From positions 1 to 8,175 of the forward strand of contig JAGOCY010000047.1 in NCBI GenBank assembly GCA_017998495.1: DNA of 8,175 nt, given 5' to 3'. This DNA is from Corallincola sp. (GTDB lineage: Bacteria > Pseudomonadota > Gammaproteobacteria > Enterobacterales > Neiellaceae). Positions 1 through 8,054 of this stretch are shown here, in pieces. Each line of letters begins with the position of its first letter. Within the stretch, counting starts at the first letter, position 1. The translations under genes and the position numbers were made by a program. The notes beneath the pieces were generated by a model. The model saw nothing but the letters and a program-made list of their open reading frames with translations, was not told where the DNA came from and did no database searches.

Positions 1-41
1 GGGTGGCGCAGCAGCGCCGTCAGCGCTGAGCCGAACCAGAT
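1..41. other. Window edge: non-coding or truncated sequence downstream of the first glycosyltransferase
   Basis: This stretch lies just past the stop codon of the minus-strand glycosyltransferase. Bases 5-18 form a short perfect hairpin (GGCGC, loop AGCA, GCGCC) and bases 20-29 are the palindrome TCAGCGCTGA. No T-run is visible on either side before the edge, so I do not call a terminator. I found no start codon for a following minus-strand gene. It could equally be the 3' end of a neighbouring gene. Confidence 0.3.
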
Positions 42-1136
42 TCAGCGCCCGCACAGCCGGTTGAAGAAGGCGAGGGTCTGCTCGCCGGCCTGGCGGGCGG
101 TGAACTGGCTGAACAGGTGGCGGCGGGCCGCCTCCCCCATCTGTCGGCAGCGCGGCTCATCGGCCATCAGGGTGGCCAGCGCCTTTGCCAGGGCCGGCGC
201 ATCGCCGGCCGCCACCACGGCTCCAGTCTCACCATCGACCACCAGCTCCTGCGAGCCGCCGCTGGTGGTCACCACCACCGGCAGCCCCAGCGCCATCGCC
301 TCGATCACCGTTTTCGGCAGCCCCTCGCGTTTGATGGTGGGCAGCACGCCGATACGGCAGGCCGCCACCAGATTTAGCACATCCTTGCGAAAACCGGCCA
401 CATGAATGCGCGCCGCCGCCGGCCCGGCGTTGATCAGGGCACGAAACTCGGGGCTGTCCATGCCGCCACCCACCAGCAGCAGCTGCCAGCCGTTGTCAGG
501 CAGGCTGTGGAAGGCCTCGAGCAGCAGCGGCACCCCTTTGCGTGGCCGGGCGTTGGCGACACAGACCACCACTGGCGCCCCCGCCGGCACCCCGAGCTGG
601 GTCAGATCGGCCGGTTCGATGCCGGCGTACCACTCGGGTTCATGGCCCTTGTAAACGGTGACGATGCGCTCGCCAGCCAGCCTCGATTGCGGCCGCAGAT
701 CATCGCGTACCGCATTGGCCACACAGATGATGCCATCCACCCGCGGGTGGAGATGGGTGAGGTAGCAGGCCGGATCCCAACGGCTGATGTTGCCGGTCTG
801 GCCGCGATAGGTGACCACCTTGACCGGCAGGCCGGTGGCCGCCCACACCGTCGAGGCGATCGCCTTGTTGTTAAAGCAGTAGACGACGTCAAAAGCGCTG
901 GCCTTGAGCTCGGCGCGGATGCGGCGAATGGCGCTCAGGCTGAATTTTTTGGCCGGGTGGTAATCGATAAGACCGAGGCCAGCGTCGCGGAAACGGGCGG
1001 CGTAGTCGGCATCACCCTGAGTCATCACCGTCACCTCGGCCCCGGCGCGGGCCAGGGCGATCAACATCTCCCCTTCCGGGCGGACGCTGTTCCAGGTGTC
1101 TTTATAGGAGCTGATGGCCAGAACCTTGAGCGCCAT
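42..1136 (-). CDS. Glycosyltransferase family 4 (GT-B fold), probable LPS core or surface glycan transferase
   Basis: A 364-residue predicted cytoplasmic enzyme that would transfer a sugar from a nucleotide-sugar donor to a growing lipopolysaccharide or related glycan at the inner membrane. The GT-B layout is visible. An N-terminal Rossmann half opens with KVLAISSYKDTW. The second half begins near residue 185 and carries the phosphate-binding basic pair in ARPRKG (R199, K200). The family-4 EX7E signature follows as EGLPKTVIE (E271 and E279), and then a donor-loop motif TSGGSQELV. There is no signal peptide or membrane segment. The ATG at 1136 has a weak AGGA about 10 nt upstream. It is transcribed away from a second family-4 gene, with 58 bp between the starts. 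Donor and acceptor cannot be told from sequence. Family assignment is strong. The core-oligosaccharide role is inferred from the nearby coaD. Confidence 0.9.
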   Translation of the reverse strand: MALKVLAISSYKDTWNSVRPEGEMLIALARAGAEVTVMTQGDADYAARFRDAGLGLIDYHPAKKFSLSAIRRIRAELKASAFDVVYCFNNKAIASTVWAATGLPVKVVTYRGQTGNISRWDPACYLTHLHPRVDGIICVANAVRDDLRPQSRLAGERIVTVYKGHEPEWYAGIEPADLTQLGVPAGAPVVVCVANARPRKGVPLLLEAFHSLPDNGWQLLLVGGGMDSPEFRALINAGPAAARIHVAGFRKDVLNLVAACRIGVLPTIKREGLPKTVIEAMALGLPVVVTTSGGSQELVVDGETGAVVAAGDAPALAKALATLMADEPRCRQMGEAARRHLFSQFTARQAGEQTLAFFNRLCGR

Positions 1137-1161
1137 GCGGGGGAGATCCTGTAGCTGTGGC

Positions 1162-1167
1162 TATAAT
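1162..1167 (+). promoter_or_regulatory. Perfect -10 hexamer upstream of the plus-strand glycosyltransferase
   Basis: The 58-bp gap between the two divergent glycosyltransferases contains an exact TATAAT, with a G-C-rich discriminator after it. No hexamer resembling TTGACA lies 16-18 bp upstream; that position is a run of Gs. The TG dinucleotide is one base out of register for an extended -10. The site is well placed to drive the gene starting at 1195, which would give a leader of about 20 nt. Treat it as a plausible promoter core only. Confidence 0.4.
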
Positions 1168-1194
1168 CGGCGCCGGCGACACAAGGGAAGCACC

Positions 1195-2220
1195 ATGCGC
1201 ATCTGTCACGTCAATCTGGCCCGCGGCTTTTCCGGCGGTGAGCAGCAGACCCTCAACCTGCTGCTCGGCTTGGCCGAACGGGGGGTAGAGCAGCGGCTGG
1301 TATGTTACCGGGGGGGGGAACTGGCGTCACGCGCCCGCGCCGCCGGCATCGAGATCCGCGAACTGGGCCACTATCTGCGCGGCCATCGCCAGCCCGAGCC
1401 CTGTGACCTGATCCATGCCCACTGTGGTCGCAGTGTCTACTGGGCGGCGATCGAGCATCGGCTGCGCGCCACCCCTTATGTGATCACCCGGCGGGTCGAC
1501 AATCCGCTGCACCAGACCTTCACCACCCGCTGGAGCTATCAGCACGCCGCGCGGGTAGTCTGCCTCAGCCGCGCCATCAAGGCGGTGGTCCACCAGTGCC
1601 TGGGGCCGGTCAAGACCGCCATCATCCCCTCGACCTACTCCACCTTCAGCGCCGATCCCGAGCAGGTGGCCGCTATCCGCCAGCGCTGGCCGGGCAAACT
1701 GCTGGTCGGTCAGGTGGGCAAGCTGCTCCATCACAAAGGCCATGACACCACCCTGGCTGCCGCCCGGGCGCTGGCCAGCAGCCATCCGCAGCTGCAGTTT
1801 CTGATCCTGGGTGACGGCCCGCGACGGGCAGAGCTGGCACAGCGAGCCGCCGCTCTGCCCAATGTCAGCCTGCTTGGCCATCAGTCACAGATTGGCAACT
1901 ACATCGCAGCGCTGGATCTCTTTCTGTTCCCGTCGCTCAGCGAAGGGTTGGGGTCGTCGATTCTGGAGGCGATGCAGGCCGGCGTGCCGGTGATCGGCAG
2001 CAATGCCGGCGGCATCCCCGATCTGATCGAGCATGGCAGCAGCGGCATCCTGGTGCCGGCCGGTGACGGCCCGGCTCTGGCCGCCGCCATTGCCCGGCTG
2101 GCCGATGACCCGGAGCGCCGCCAACAGCTGGTGGCGGCCGCCCGCCAGGCGCTGGCCCAGTTCAGCCCCACCACCATGACGGACCGCTACCTGGCCCTCT
2201 ATCGCCAGCTGATCGACTGA
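1195..2220 (+). CDS. Glycosyltransferase family 4, probable LPS core transferase, with an internal G9 tract
   Basis: A 341-residue predicted cytoplasmic GT-B glycosyltransferase. The first half opens with MRICHVNLARGFSGGEQQT, where a Gly-Gly loop (residues 14-15) is typical of family-4 acceptor domains. The second half starts near residue 168 with VGQVGKLLHHKG (K181 as the phosphate-binding lysine). It continues through LILGDGP to the EX7E motif EGLGSSILE (E250 and E258) and NAGGIPDLI. The frame is open back to 1114, but the ATG at 1195 is preferred because AAGGGA sits 6 nt upstream and the family start MRI.HV fits. Upstream codons would also overlap the divergent gene and the TATAAT. coaD follows 93 bp later on the same strand. 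A run of nine Gs covers codons 39-42, so a one-base slip in either direction would truncate the protein after about 70-75 residues. Sugar specificity is unknown. Confidence 0.9.
   Translation: MRICHVNLARGFSGGEQQTLNLLLGLAERGVEQRLVCYRGGELASRARAAGIEIRELGHYLRGHRQPEPCDLIHAHCGRSVYWAAIEHRLRATPYVITRRVDNPLHQTFTTRWSYQHAARVVCLSRAIKAVVHQCLGPVKTAIIPSTYSTFSADPEQVAAIRQRWPGKLLVGQVGKLLHHKGHDTTLAAARALASSHPQLQFLILGDGPRRAELAQRAAALPNVSLLGHQSQIGNYIAALDLFLFPSLSEGLGSSILEAMQAGVPVIGSNAGGIPDLIEHGSSGILVPAGDGPALAAAIARLADDPERRQQLVAAARQALAQFSPTTMTDRYLALYRQLID
1310..1318 (+). repeat. Homopolymeric G9 tract in the glycosyltransferase coding region
   Basis: Nine consecutive Gs encode parts of residues R39-G40-G41-E42 of the glycosyltransferase. 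A shorter G6 run lies 25 bp upstream at 1280-1285. With eight Gs the shifted frame stops at TGA 1409-1411. With ten Gs it stops at TGA 1404-1406. Tracts of this length in surface-glycan genes are a known substrate for slipped-strand phase variation. Whether this one is unstable cannot be seen from a single sequence. Confidence 0.85.
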
Positions 2221-2243
2221 CAGGCTGGCAGCCCCCCAAGGGT

Positions 2244-2811
<568 letters not shown>

Positions 2812-2816
2812 GCCGC

Positions 2817-4232
2817 GTGTATCGCCGTCTGCTCCCCACTCTGCTGCTTGCTACCGCTGGTTTTCCGGCCGCCGCAGCCCTGCAAGGGCTTAGCCCCTAT
2901 CTGCCACTGCAGCTATCGCCCGAGATCGAATGGCAGGTAGAGCGGCTGCTGGTGCTGGCCGATGAGCCGGTACTGACCCGACCGATCCGCGCCGTCACTG
3001 TGATGCGCGCCCTCGACAAAGGCTGTACCCCGGACCCCGTACTCTGTCAGCGGGTACGTCGCTATCTCGATCGCTACATGGATGGCTTCGCTATTACCCA
3101 TGCCAGCGCTGAGCTGGCACTGACCAAAGAGAGCGAAGTTGTCGTTGCTAACGGCCGCGGCGCCAGCGAAGACAGTAATTACAACGCCAGCATCAGCGGC
3201 TACTGGCAACCCAGCCCCTATTTCATCGCCAACGCTGGCGCCCTGGCCTACGAGGGCGATATTCAGCCGGAAGGCAGCTATGTCAGTGCCGGTATCGACG
3301 CCATGCGTCTGGATGTGGGCTACCGCCCCCACTGGCTGTCGCCGATGCAGGAAGGAGCGATGCTGTGGAGCACCCAGGCGCCCACCATCCCCAGCGTCAC
3401 CCTGTCCAACGATGTGCCCCTGACCAGCTGGGGCTTCAACTACGAGATGTTCCTCGGCCAGCTAAGCCACTCCGATCGCATTGCCTATCAGGGCGGCTAC
3501 ACCAGCGGCAAACCTTCAGTCGTGGGCATGCACTTAGGAGTGCGGCCGCTAGAATGGCTGTCTTTAGGTTTCAACCGCACCATGCAGTTTGGCGGGGGCG
3601 CACGTGGCGGCCAATCGGCCAAGGATGTCTTCAAGGCATTCTTTGATCCGGTCGGCACTGACAATAATTACGGCGATCTGAGCACTGATGAGGAGTTCGG
3701 TAACCAAATCGCCTCATTCAGCGTACGCATGACCTTGCCTGAGCCGCTGCCCATGGCTGTCTACGGCGAATATGCTGGCGAAGACACCTCCGGTGGCGAA
3801 AACTGGCGCCTTGGCAATGGTGCTCTCTTGCTGGGACTACATCTGCCGTCGCTGCCCGGAAATATCGACATGGTGTACGAATTCAACCAGTGGCAAAACA
3901 GCTGGTACGTGCATCATATCTATCAGGACGGGTTCACCAATGATGGCCATGTAATTGGTCACTGGTTCGGCGATAGCGGAGTGAAAAATGTTCCAGGTGT
4001 GGCCCATAGTGTCCGGCTTAATCATGAGCTGTTTGCTGGCCAGTTGGTTAGCCTTGGGCTGTCACTACTGGATTTCGAAGAAAACAGCACAGCTAGCTAT
4101 CAACAGGGGTGGCAACTGTCCGCGCGCTACAGCCGGGGTTTTAGCAACTATCTCGGCGGAGTTGAGTTAAGCACTGGCCGGTCACCACTGGATGACGACG
4201 TCTCTCGCCTCGCTCTTTTTGTAAGGTGGTAA
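2817..4232 (+). CDS. Capsule assembly Wzi-family outer-membrane protein
   Basis: A predicted outer-membrane beta-barrel of the Caps_assemb_Wzi family; E. coli Wzi (476 residues) helps attach K30 capsule to the cell surface. This protein is 471 residues from the GTG at 2817. I prefer that start because AAGGA lies 9 nt upstream. A TTG at 2808 would add three residues and overlap the coaD stop but has no usable Shine-Dalgarno. A signal peptide is clear: basic YRR, a leucine-rich core, and FPAAA with cleavage near residue 20. A helical N-terminal region holds two cysteines (C70, C77), possibly a periplasmic disulfide. Family-like segments follow: RTMQFGGG (254-261), YGEYAGED and DGFTNDGHVIGH (about 371-382). 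The chain ends in the strand LALFVRW. GC content falls from about 63% in the 5' part to about 53% in the 3' part. The family call is strong; a role with this locus's own polymer is inferred. Confidence 0.9.
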   Translation: MYRRLLPTLLLATAGFPAAAALQGLSPYLPLQLSPEIEWQVERLLVLADEPVLTRPIRAVTVMRALDKGCTPDPVLCQRVRRYLDRYMDGFAITHASAELALTKESEVVVANGRGASEDSNYNASISGYWQPSPYFIANAGALAYEGDIQPEGSYVSAGIDAMRLDVGYRPHWLSPMQEGAMLWSTQAPTIPSVTLSNDVPLTSWGFNYEMFLGQLSHSDRIAYQGGYTSGKPSVVGMHLGVRPLEWLSLGFNRTMQFGGGARGGQSAKDVFKAFFDPVGTDNNYGDLSTDEEFGNQIASFSVRMTLPEPLPMAVYGEYAGEDTSGGENWRLGNGALLLGLHLPSLPGNIDMVYEFNQWQNSWYVHHIYQDGFTNDGHVIGHWFGDSGVKNVPGVAHSVRLNHELFAGQLVSLGLSLLDFEENSTASYQQGWQLSARYSRGFSNYLGGVELSTGRSPLDDDVSRLALFVRW

Positions 4233-4237
4233 CAAGC

Positions 4238-4777
4238 ATGCGTTTTTTCTGGATTTTGGGGGCGATTTTGACGCTGCCCGTGCAGGCCGTAGAGTGGTCC
4301 GCGGACCTTGGCCTTGCCACCAGCAAGGTTGAGGTCAATCTGACCGACGGCAACGATGGCATTAGCAGCGATGACGGCACGGGCTATTACGTTGGCCTTG
4401 GATTTCTACGCCCCTTTGCCATCGACAGCCAGCACCATTTGGGAATGAGGTTGCAGCTCTCAGATGCAGCAGGCGATCGGCTGCTCGCCGCCCGCGTGCT
4501 GGATTACCAATACCGATTTAACAGCTTGCCATTGAGCGCAGGTGTGTTTGCCGGCGCTGCCAGCCTGGACACCGGCAGTACCACCTTGGGTTATTACGGC
4601 GGCGTCGAGGGGGTATGGCACAGTCCTGTGCCTGAACTCAGTTTCGGCCTCAGCGCCCAATATGGCGATAAGCTCGCCCGCGACAAGCTGCTCGCCAGCG
4701 ATGAGCAAGGCGGCCAACGTCCTGACCTATTTTATGCCGTCAGCAACGTCATGCTTTTTATACGCTGGCAGCTTTAG
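4238..4777 (+). CDS. Small exported beta-barrel-like outer-membrane protein of unknown function
   Basis: I do not recognise this protein by name. It is 179 residues with a clean signal peptide (MRFFWILGAILTLPVQA, cleavage after A17). The mature part alternates hydrophobic and polar residues in glycine-rich stretches, such as GYYVGLGFLRPF, LSAGVFAGAAS and YYGGVEGVW. It ends in VMLFIRWQL, a pattern expected of an 8- to 10-strand outer-membrane barrel. The ATG at 4238 has AAGGTGG 8 nt upstream; the frame also offers a GTG at 4226 inside the preceding gene, which is less likely. It starts 5 bp after the Wzi-family stop, so the two are almost certainly co-transcribed and may work together at the outer membrane. 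The stop codon overlaps the stop of the convergent gene. YfaZ-like or OmpA-like barrel families are possible homologues, unconfirmed. Confidence 0.8.
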   Translation: MRFFWILGAILTLPVQAVEWSADLGLATSKVEVNLTDGNDGISSDDGTGYYVGLGFLRPFAIDSQHHLGMRLQLSDAAGDRLLAARVLDYQYRFNSLPLSAGVFAGAASLDTGSTTLGYYGGVEGVWHSPVPELSFGLSAQYGDKLARDKLLASDEQGGQRPDLFYAVSNVMLFIRWQL

Positions 4778-5568
4778 CAATCATCAGGCAGATAGCGCCG
4801 GCGTAATGTCTCGATCAGGGAATCCGGGGCAAAGCGCTGATTTTTATCAATGCCGTGGCGCCGCAGCATCTCGTTCCACAGGTGCAGACAGCGGGCATTC
4901 CCCAGAAACTCAAGATTGCCCACCAAGGAGCCGTCAAAGATAGAACGCCAATGGCTGTGAGGAACCGGATAAAAATGCCAGAAGGGCAGAATCTGATCTT
5001 CCAGCTGCCAGTATCGGATCCACTGAGTAACGCCGACAGGCCCCAATTCTCCCCATTTAAGGCGCGTTTTTGGATCTCCTGGCAACAATCGGCGTAGCCA
5101 TTTTCGCCGCTTGCTGCGCCCATCATCAAACGGCAATATCCGGCAGGGATTATCCCAACTTTTCAGGAGCTCTTGGGTCAGCTGATGGCCTGCTGGAAGG
5201 CCCATCACCGCATTGTTAATCCGCTCTCCATCTTCGTAACCGAGAATAAATGGAGAGGCGTAGTTTAGCGGTTGTAGGCAGACGACATCGGTATCTGCCC
5301 AAATGCCACCATACCGATGTAGGACAACTGCGCGAAAATAGTCGGCGAAGTGAGCCAAGCTCTTTTTTCTGCGAGTCAGAAAGATCTCACTAGCGGGTAG
5401 TACAGAGGCCGCATCCATCTCTGTGACACCTGCCGGCACCCGCTCCAGCGGTTCATAGCTATACAATCGCAGCTCATGCCCGTGATATACAAAAGATGCC
5501 ATGCATAGGCGCTCCAGATCGCTGAGTGGCGGCCCATGCCAGAACATATGAATAATAGCCCCAGTCAT
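4774..5568 (-). CDS. DxD-motif sugar transferase (GT32 / Gly_transf_sug type)
   Basis: A 264-residue predicted cytoplasmic glycosyltransferase of the GT-A type with a metal-binding DxD motif. It opens with IIHMFWHGPPLS, matching the IPKIIHQ.W-like start of the family. The core HFADYFRAVVLHRYGGIWAD leads into the DTD triplet (D92-T93-D94), which should bind the divalent metal and nucleotide-sugar diphosphate. A GPVGVTQ segment (177-183) and HLWNE (229-233) match the C-terminal region of alpha-1,4-transferase-like relatives. The frame is open to 5604, but the ATG at 5568 has GGGAG 5 nt upstream and overlaps the stop of the 45-codon ORF (ATGA), so I use it. It is the last gene of the minus operon. 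Donor and acceptor are unknown; addition of a sugar to an O-antigen or capsule repeat is the likely job. Confidence 0.88.
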   Translation of the reverse strand: MTGAIIHMFWHGPPLSDLERLCMASFVYHGHELRLYSYEPLERVPAGVTEMDAASVLPASEIFLTRRKKSLAHFADYFRAVVLHRYGGIWADTDVVCLQPLNYASPFILGYEDGERINNAVMGLPAGHQLTQELLKSWDNPCRILPFDDGRSKRRKWLRRLLPGDPKTRLKWGELGPVGVTQWIRYWQLEDQILPFWHFYPVPHSHWRSIFDGSLVGNLEFLGNARCLHLWNEMLRRHGIDKNQRFAPDSLIETLRRRYLPDDC

Positions 5569-5702
5569 GCGCTCTCCCGGCCGCGTCCTACGCACAGCGC
5601 CCAATACAGGTACCTATTGCGGTCTATTGAAAAGGCAAGCTGGTGCGTCTGGCAGGCACAACTTACCGGACGACTCCGCACGATCTTTAATAGCGTCCTC
5701 AT
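5565..5702 (-). CDS. Putative 45-residue small ORF coupled to both neighbours
   Basis: I do not recognise this ORF, and it may be a remnant rather than a working gene. It starts with ATG at 5702, two bases after the stop of the upstream glycosyltransferase, with GAGGG 6 nt before the start. It runs 45 codons to a TGA that overlaps the next gene's ATG (ATGA at 5568-5565). The product begins MRTLLKIVRSRPVSCACQTH. It is cationic (8 Arg/Lys against 2 Asp/Glu), has three cysteines (15, 17, 37), and shows no signal peptide or membrane span. It fills the only sizeable gap in the operon exactly. It could be a genuine small protein, a leader that couples translation into the sugar transferase, or the fused ends of a longer gene lost by internal deletion. 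Confidence 0.5.
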   Translation of the reverse strand: MRTLLKIVRSRPVSCACQTHQLAFSIDRNRYLYWALCVGRGRESA

Positions 5703-5704
5703 GC

Positions 5705-6835
5705 TCAGCCCTCAGCCAGAGGCTCGGCAGATACACGTTCCAGCAGTTGCCGCCAACGCTGACGCCAGCGTAGCAATGACAGCCCTTGAGATGCGACAGC
5801 CATAGCGTTAACTGCCAGTTGATAGCGCAACTGGCTGTCTTCAACTAACTCCTGCAAAGCGATACTTAGCGCCTCTTGGTCTGGCTTGACCAAGCGCCCG
5901 TTAAATCCATCAATGACAAGGTTTGTCATGCCGCCGACATTGGTGCAAACCACCGCGCATCCTGCAGCCATGGCCTCAATCAACGACAACGATGTTCCCT
6001 CTGACCCGAGCGAGGGCACAACGGCAATGTCATATCGTTGGTGGATCGCTGCAGCTTCACTGGGATGGTAAGTACAGAAGCTAACCCGGGGATCGCTGGC
6101 AAACTGCTGCTTCAGCCACTGCTCGTCCGGCCCATCGCCAGCAAAACAGATCTCGACAACGTGGCGCGTACTGCGAAGCAACTGGTGACAAGCACCAGCC
6201 ATAATCCGCGTACCGCGCATGGCCACTAACCGACGCGCAAAGAGAATCTTCACGCACGGGGCGTCATGCTTATGGCGGCTTACATCCACGTCGGCGGCGA
6301 TGTCAGCAAAGTTAGGAATAACCTCAATGCGCTGCTCATCCACAACAGATCTCAAACTGCGATACCAGTTGAGAAAGTTGTAGTCAACGCACACTTTATA
6401 ATGACTATTCTCAAATAAACGCGCATGACGCAACTGTTCCCGCGCCTCTGACCACAAGCGTAGCAGCGATGAGCGAGGACGAGGCATATCCCAGGTAATA
6501 CCATGCTGGATATGAATAGTGCGCGGATAGTCAATGTCCACCGAAAACCAATCTGCAGCAAATATGATGATGTCACGCTGCCGGTCTATCTGCGTCAGCG
6601 CCCAGTCGGCTAGCTTTTGACGCAACTTGCGGTGCCGGCTGTTACCACAATCAACCCCAACAACAGAGATCCCCTCGACCACTATGGCATACGGCTCTAT
6701 TGCCGGTTGCGCCACCACCGCTTGCCAGCCCATCTGCTGACACAGCGCGCATAAATTACGAATATAGGTTTCAATGCCGCCAATAATGATGCGCCCATCA
6801 GCAACAAAGCGCTTGTGCAGAATGATTACCTTCAT
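5705..6835 (-). CDS. Glycosyltransferase family 4, O-antigen or capsule type
   Basis: A 376-residue GT-B glycosyltransferase, predicted cytoplasmic. The acceptor half opens with KVIILHKRF and holds the glycine loop IIIGGIETY (G19-G20). The donor half starts near residue 195 with VKILFARRLVAMRG (R201, R202, R207) and continues through FAGDGPDE. It reaches the EX7E motif EGTSLSLIE (E279 and E287) and then TNVGGMTNLVIDG. It is of average GC for the right half of the window and unlike the GC-rich left-hand transferases, so it belongs with the polymer locus rather than the core genes. The ATG follows the wecB stop after two bases, so its translation is probably coupled to wecB; only a weak AGG precedes it. 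The sugar it transfers is unknown. ManNAc or a derivative is suggested by the adjacent epimerase, as inference only. Confidence 0.9.
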   Translation of the reverse strand: MKVIILHKRFVADGRIIIGGIETYIRNLCALCQQMGWQAVVAQPAIEPYAIVVEGISVVGVDCGNSRHRKLRQKLADWALTQIDRQRDIIIFAADWFSVDIDYPRTIHIQHGITWDMPRPRSSLLRLWSEAREQLRHARLFENSHYKVCVDYNFLNWYRSLRSVVDEQRIEVIPNFADIAADVDVSRHKHDAPCVKILFARRLVAMRGTRIMAGACHQLLRSTRHVVEICFAGDGPDEQWLKQQFASDPRVSFCTYHPSEAAAIHQRYDIAVVPSLGSEGTSLSLIEAMAAGCAVVCTNVGGMTNLVIDGFNGRLVKPDQEALSIALQELVEDSQLRYQLAVNAMAVASQGLSLLRWRQRWRQLLERVSAEPLAEG

Positions 6836-6837
6836 AT

Positions 6838-7965
6838 CTATGCCTGTAGCTGTTGTGCCAGAAAATCAACAATCAATTTCGACGCCGAGCCATCGCCATA
6901 AGGGTTGGCCGCGGTTGCCATGCGCCTGTAGCATTTGTCGTCGGTTAGTAACTGGCTGACTGTGGCAACGATCTTATCCGTCTCAGTGCCGACCAAAGCG
7001 GCAGTACCAGCAGCTATTGCCTCCGGCCTTTCGGTCGTATCACGCATCACCAGTACCGGTCGACCTAGTGCCGGCCCCTCTTCCTGAATGCCGCCGGAGT
7101 CTGTCAGTATCAACGTGGCACGATCCATCAAGAACACAAAGGGCAAGTAATCCTGTGGCGCGATGAGATGGATATTAGGACGTCCACTGAGCAAGCGACA
7201 TACTGGCTCCTGTACATTGGGATTAAGGTGCACAGGATACACAAATTGCACCTGCGCAAATCTCGCTGCCAGTTGCGAAATAGCGCAACAGATACTCTCA
7301 AAACCCCGGCCAAAATTCTCCCGTCGATGCCCGGTAATAAGCACCAGAGGGTTACCACTGCTGACAAATGGAAATTGGCTTGTCAGCGCATCTCGCTGTA
7401 CTGAATCCATGTCCAGCAAGCCTTTGGTCATTAACAGCGCATCAATCACGGTGTTACCAGTCACCCTAATCTGCTCGGGAGAAATACCCTCCGCGCGCAG
7501 ATTTGCAGCGGCGATTTCAGTTGGCGCAAAATGATAGCGCGCAATCAGCGCCGTAAACCGACGGTTCACCTCTTCCGGCCACGGTGAGTAAATGTTACCG
7601 GTACGCAGCCCTGCTTCAACATGGCCAACATCTATCCGGCGGTAATAGGCTGCAAGGGTTGCCGCAAGCGTCGTCGAGGTGTCACCATGCACCAGCACAC
7701 AGTCGGGGCCAAAGTCATCAAAGACAGGCCCGATATCAGTTAAAACTCGCGCAGTCAGCTCACTCAACGACTGCCCAGGCTTCATTAGATCAAGATCGTA
7801 CTCAGGGACTATCGAAAACAGCCCCAAGACTTGGTCAAGCATCTCGCGGTGCTGGGCAGTCACGCACACGGCAACACGAAAGCGGGGATCTCGGCGCAGC
7901 TGCAGCACGACTGGCGCCATTTTGATCGCTTCCGGCCGGGTACCAAATACAACCAATATCTTCAC
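6838..7965 (-). CDS. wecB: UDP-N-acetylglucosamine 2-epimerase (non-hydrolysing)
   Basis: A cytoplasmic enzyme interconverting UDP-GlcNAc and UDP-ManNAc, the entry step to ManNAc and ManNAcA units of enterobacterial common antigen, O-antigens and capsules. At 375 residues it matches E. coli WecB (376) and is close to it along its whole length. The residues known to matter in that enzyme fall at the same numbers: R10 ([10 protein letters not shown]), D95 (HGDTSTT), E117 ([10 protein letters not shown]), E131 ([10 protein letters not shown]) and H213 (TGHRREN). DSGGIQEE (289-296) is the nucleotide-binding segment. The start is GTG at 7965 with GGGG 7 nt upstream, and it gives the canonical N terminus. 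It is the first gene of the minus operon and diverges from the probable glf gene. No wecC-like dehydrogenase lies in this window, so UDP-ManNAc may be used directly or oxidised by a gene elsewhere. Confidence 0.97.
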   Translation of the reverse strand: MKILVVFGTRPEAIKMAPVVLQLRRDPRFRVAVCVTAQHREMLDQVLGLFSIVPEYDLDLMKPGQSLSELTARVLTDIGPVFDDFGPDCVLVHGDTSTTLAATLAAYYRRIDVGHVEAGLRTGNIYSPWPEEVNRRFTALIARYHFAPTEIAAANLRAEGISPEQIRVTGNTVIDALLMTKGLLDMDSVQRDALTSQFPFVSSGNPLVLITGHRRENFGRGFESICCAISQLAARFAQVQFVYPVHLNPNVQEPVCRLLSGRPNIHLIAPQDYLPFVFLMDRATLILTDSGGIQEEGPALGRPVLVMRDTTERPEAIAAGTAALVGTETDKIVATVSQLLTDDKCYRRMATAANPYGDGSASKLIVDFLAQQLQA

Positions 7966-8054
7966 CGTTGAGCCCCAATCTATGCATCACAGCCGCGAAT
8001 GTGCGAGCAGGTTAGCGGCTTCCGCTGAACTCCCCAACCAGATTTAATCCAAGA

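Noticed and set aside
239..268. Chi-like octamers (CCACCAGC at 239-246 and GCTGGTGG at 261-268)
   Set aside because: In DNA of this GC content such octamers occur often by chance and from codon use, and the host's Chi sequence is unknown.
402..1154. A 250-codon plus-strand open frame opposite the first glycosyltransferase
   Set aside because: It lies wholly antisense to a gene with clear family motifs. Long antisense frames are common at this GC content, and its product shows no recognisable domain and an implausible Arg/His/Gly-rich composition.
1114..1194. A 27-codon N-terminal extension of the plus-strand glycosyltransferase
   Set aside because: The extension is Arg/Cys-rich, overlaps the divergent gene and the TATAAT, and lacks a ribosome site. 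The ATG at 1195 has AAGGGA and the family start.
1327..1881. A 184-codon minus-strand open frame opposite the plus-strand glycosyltransferase
   Set aside because: Antisense shadow of a real gene in GC-rich DNA, with no domain, no good ribosome site and no operon context.
5569..5604. A 12-codon N-terminal extension of the DxD transferase to 5604
   Set aside because: The ATG at 5568 has GGGAG at good spacing and an ATGA overlap with the upstream small ORF, and the family start follows at once.
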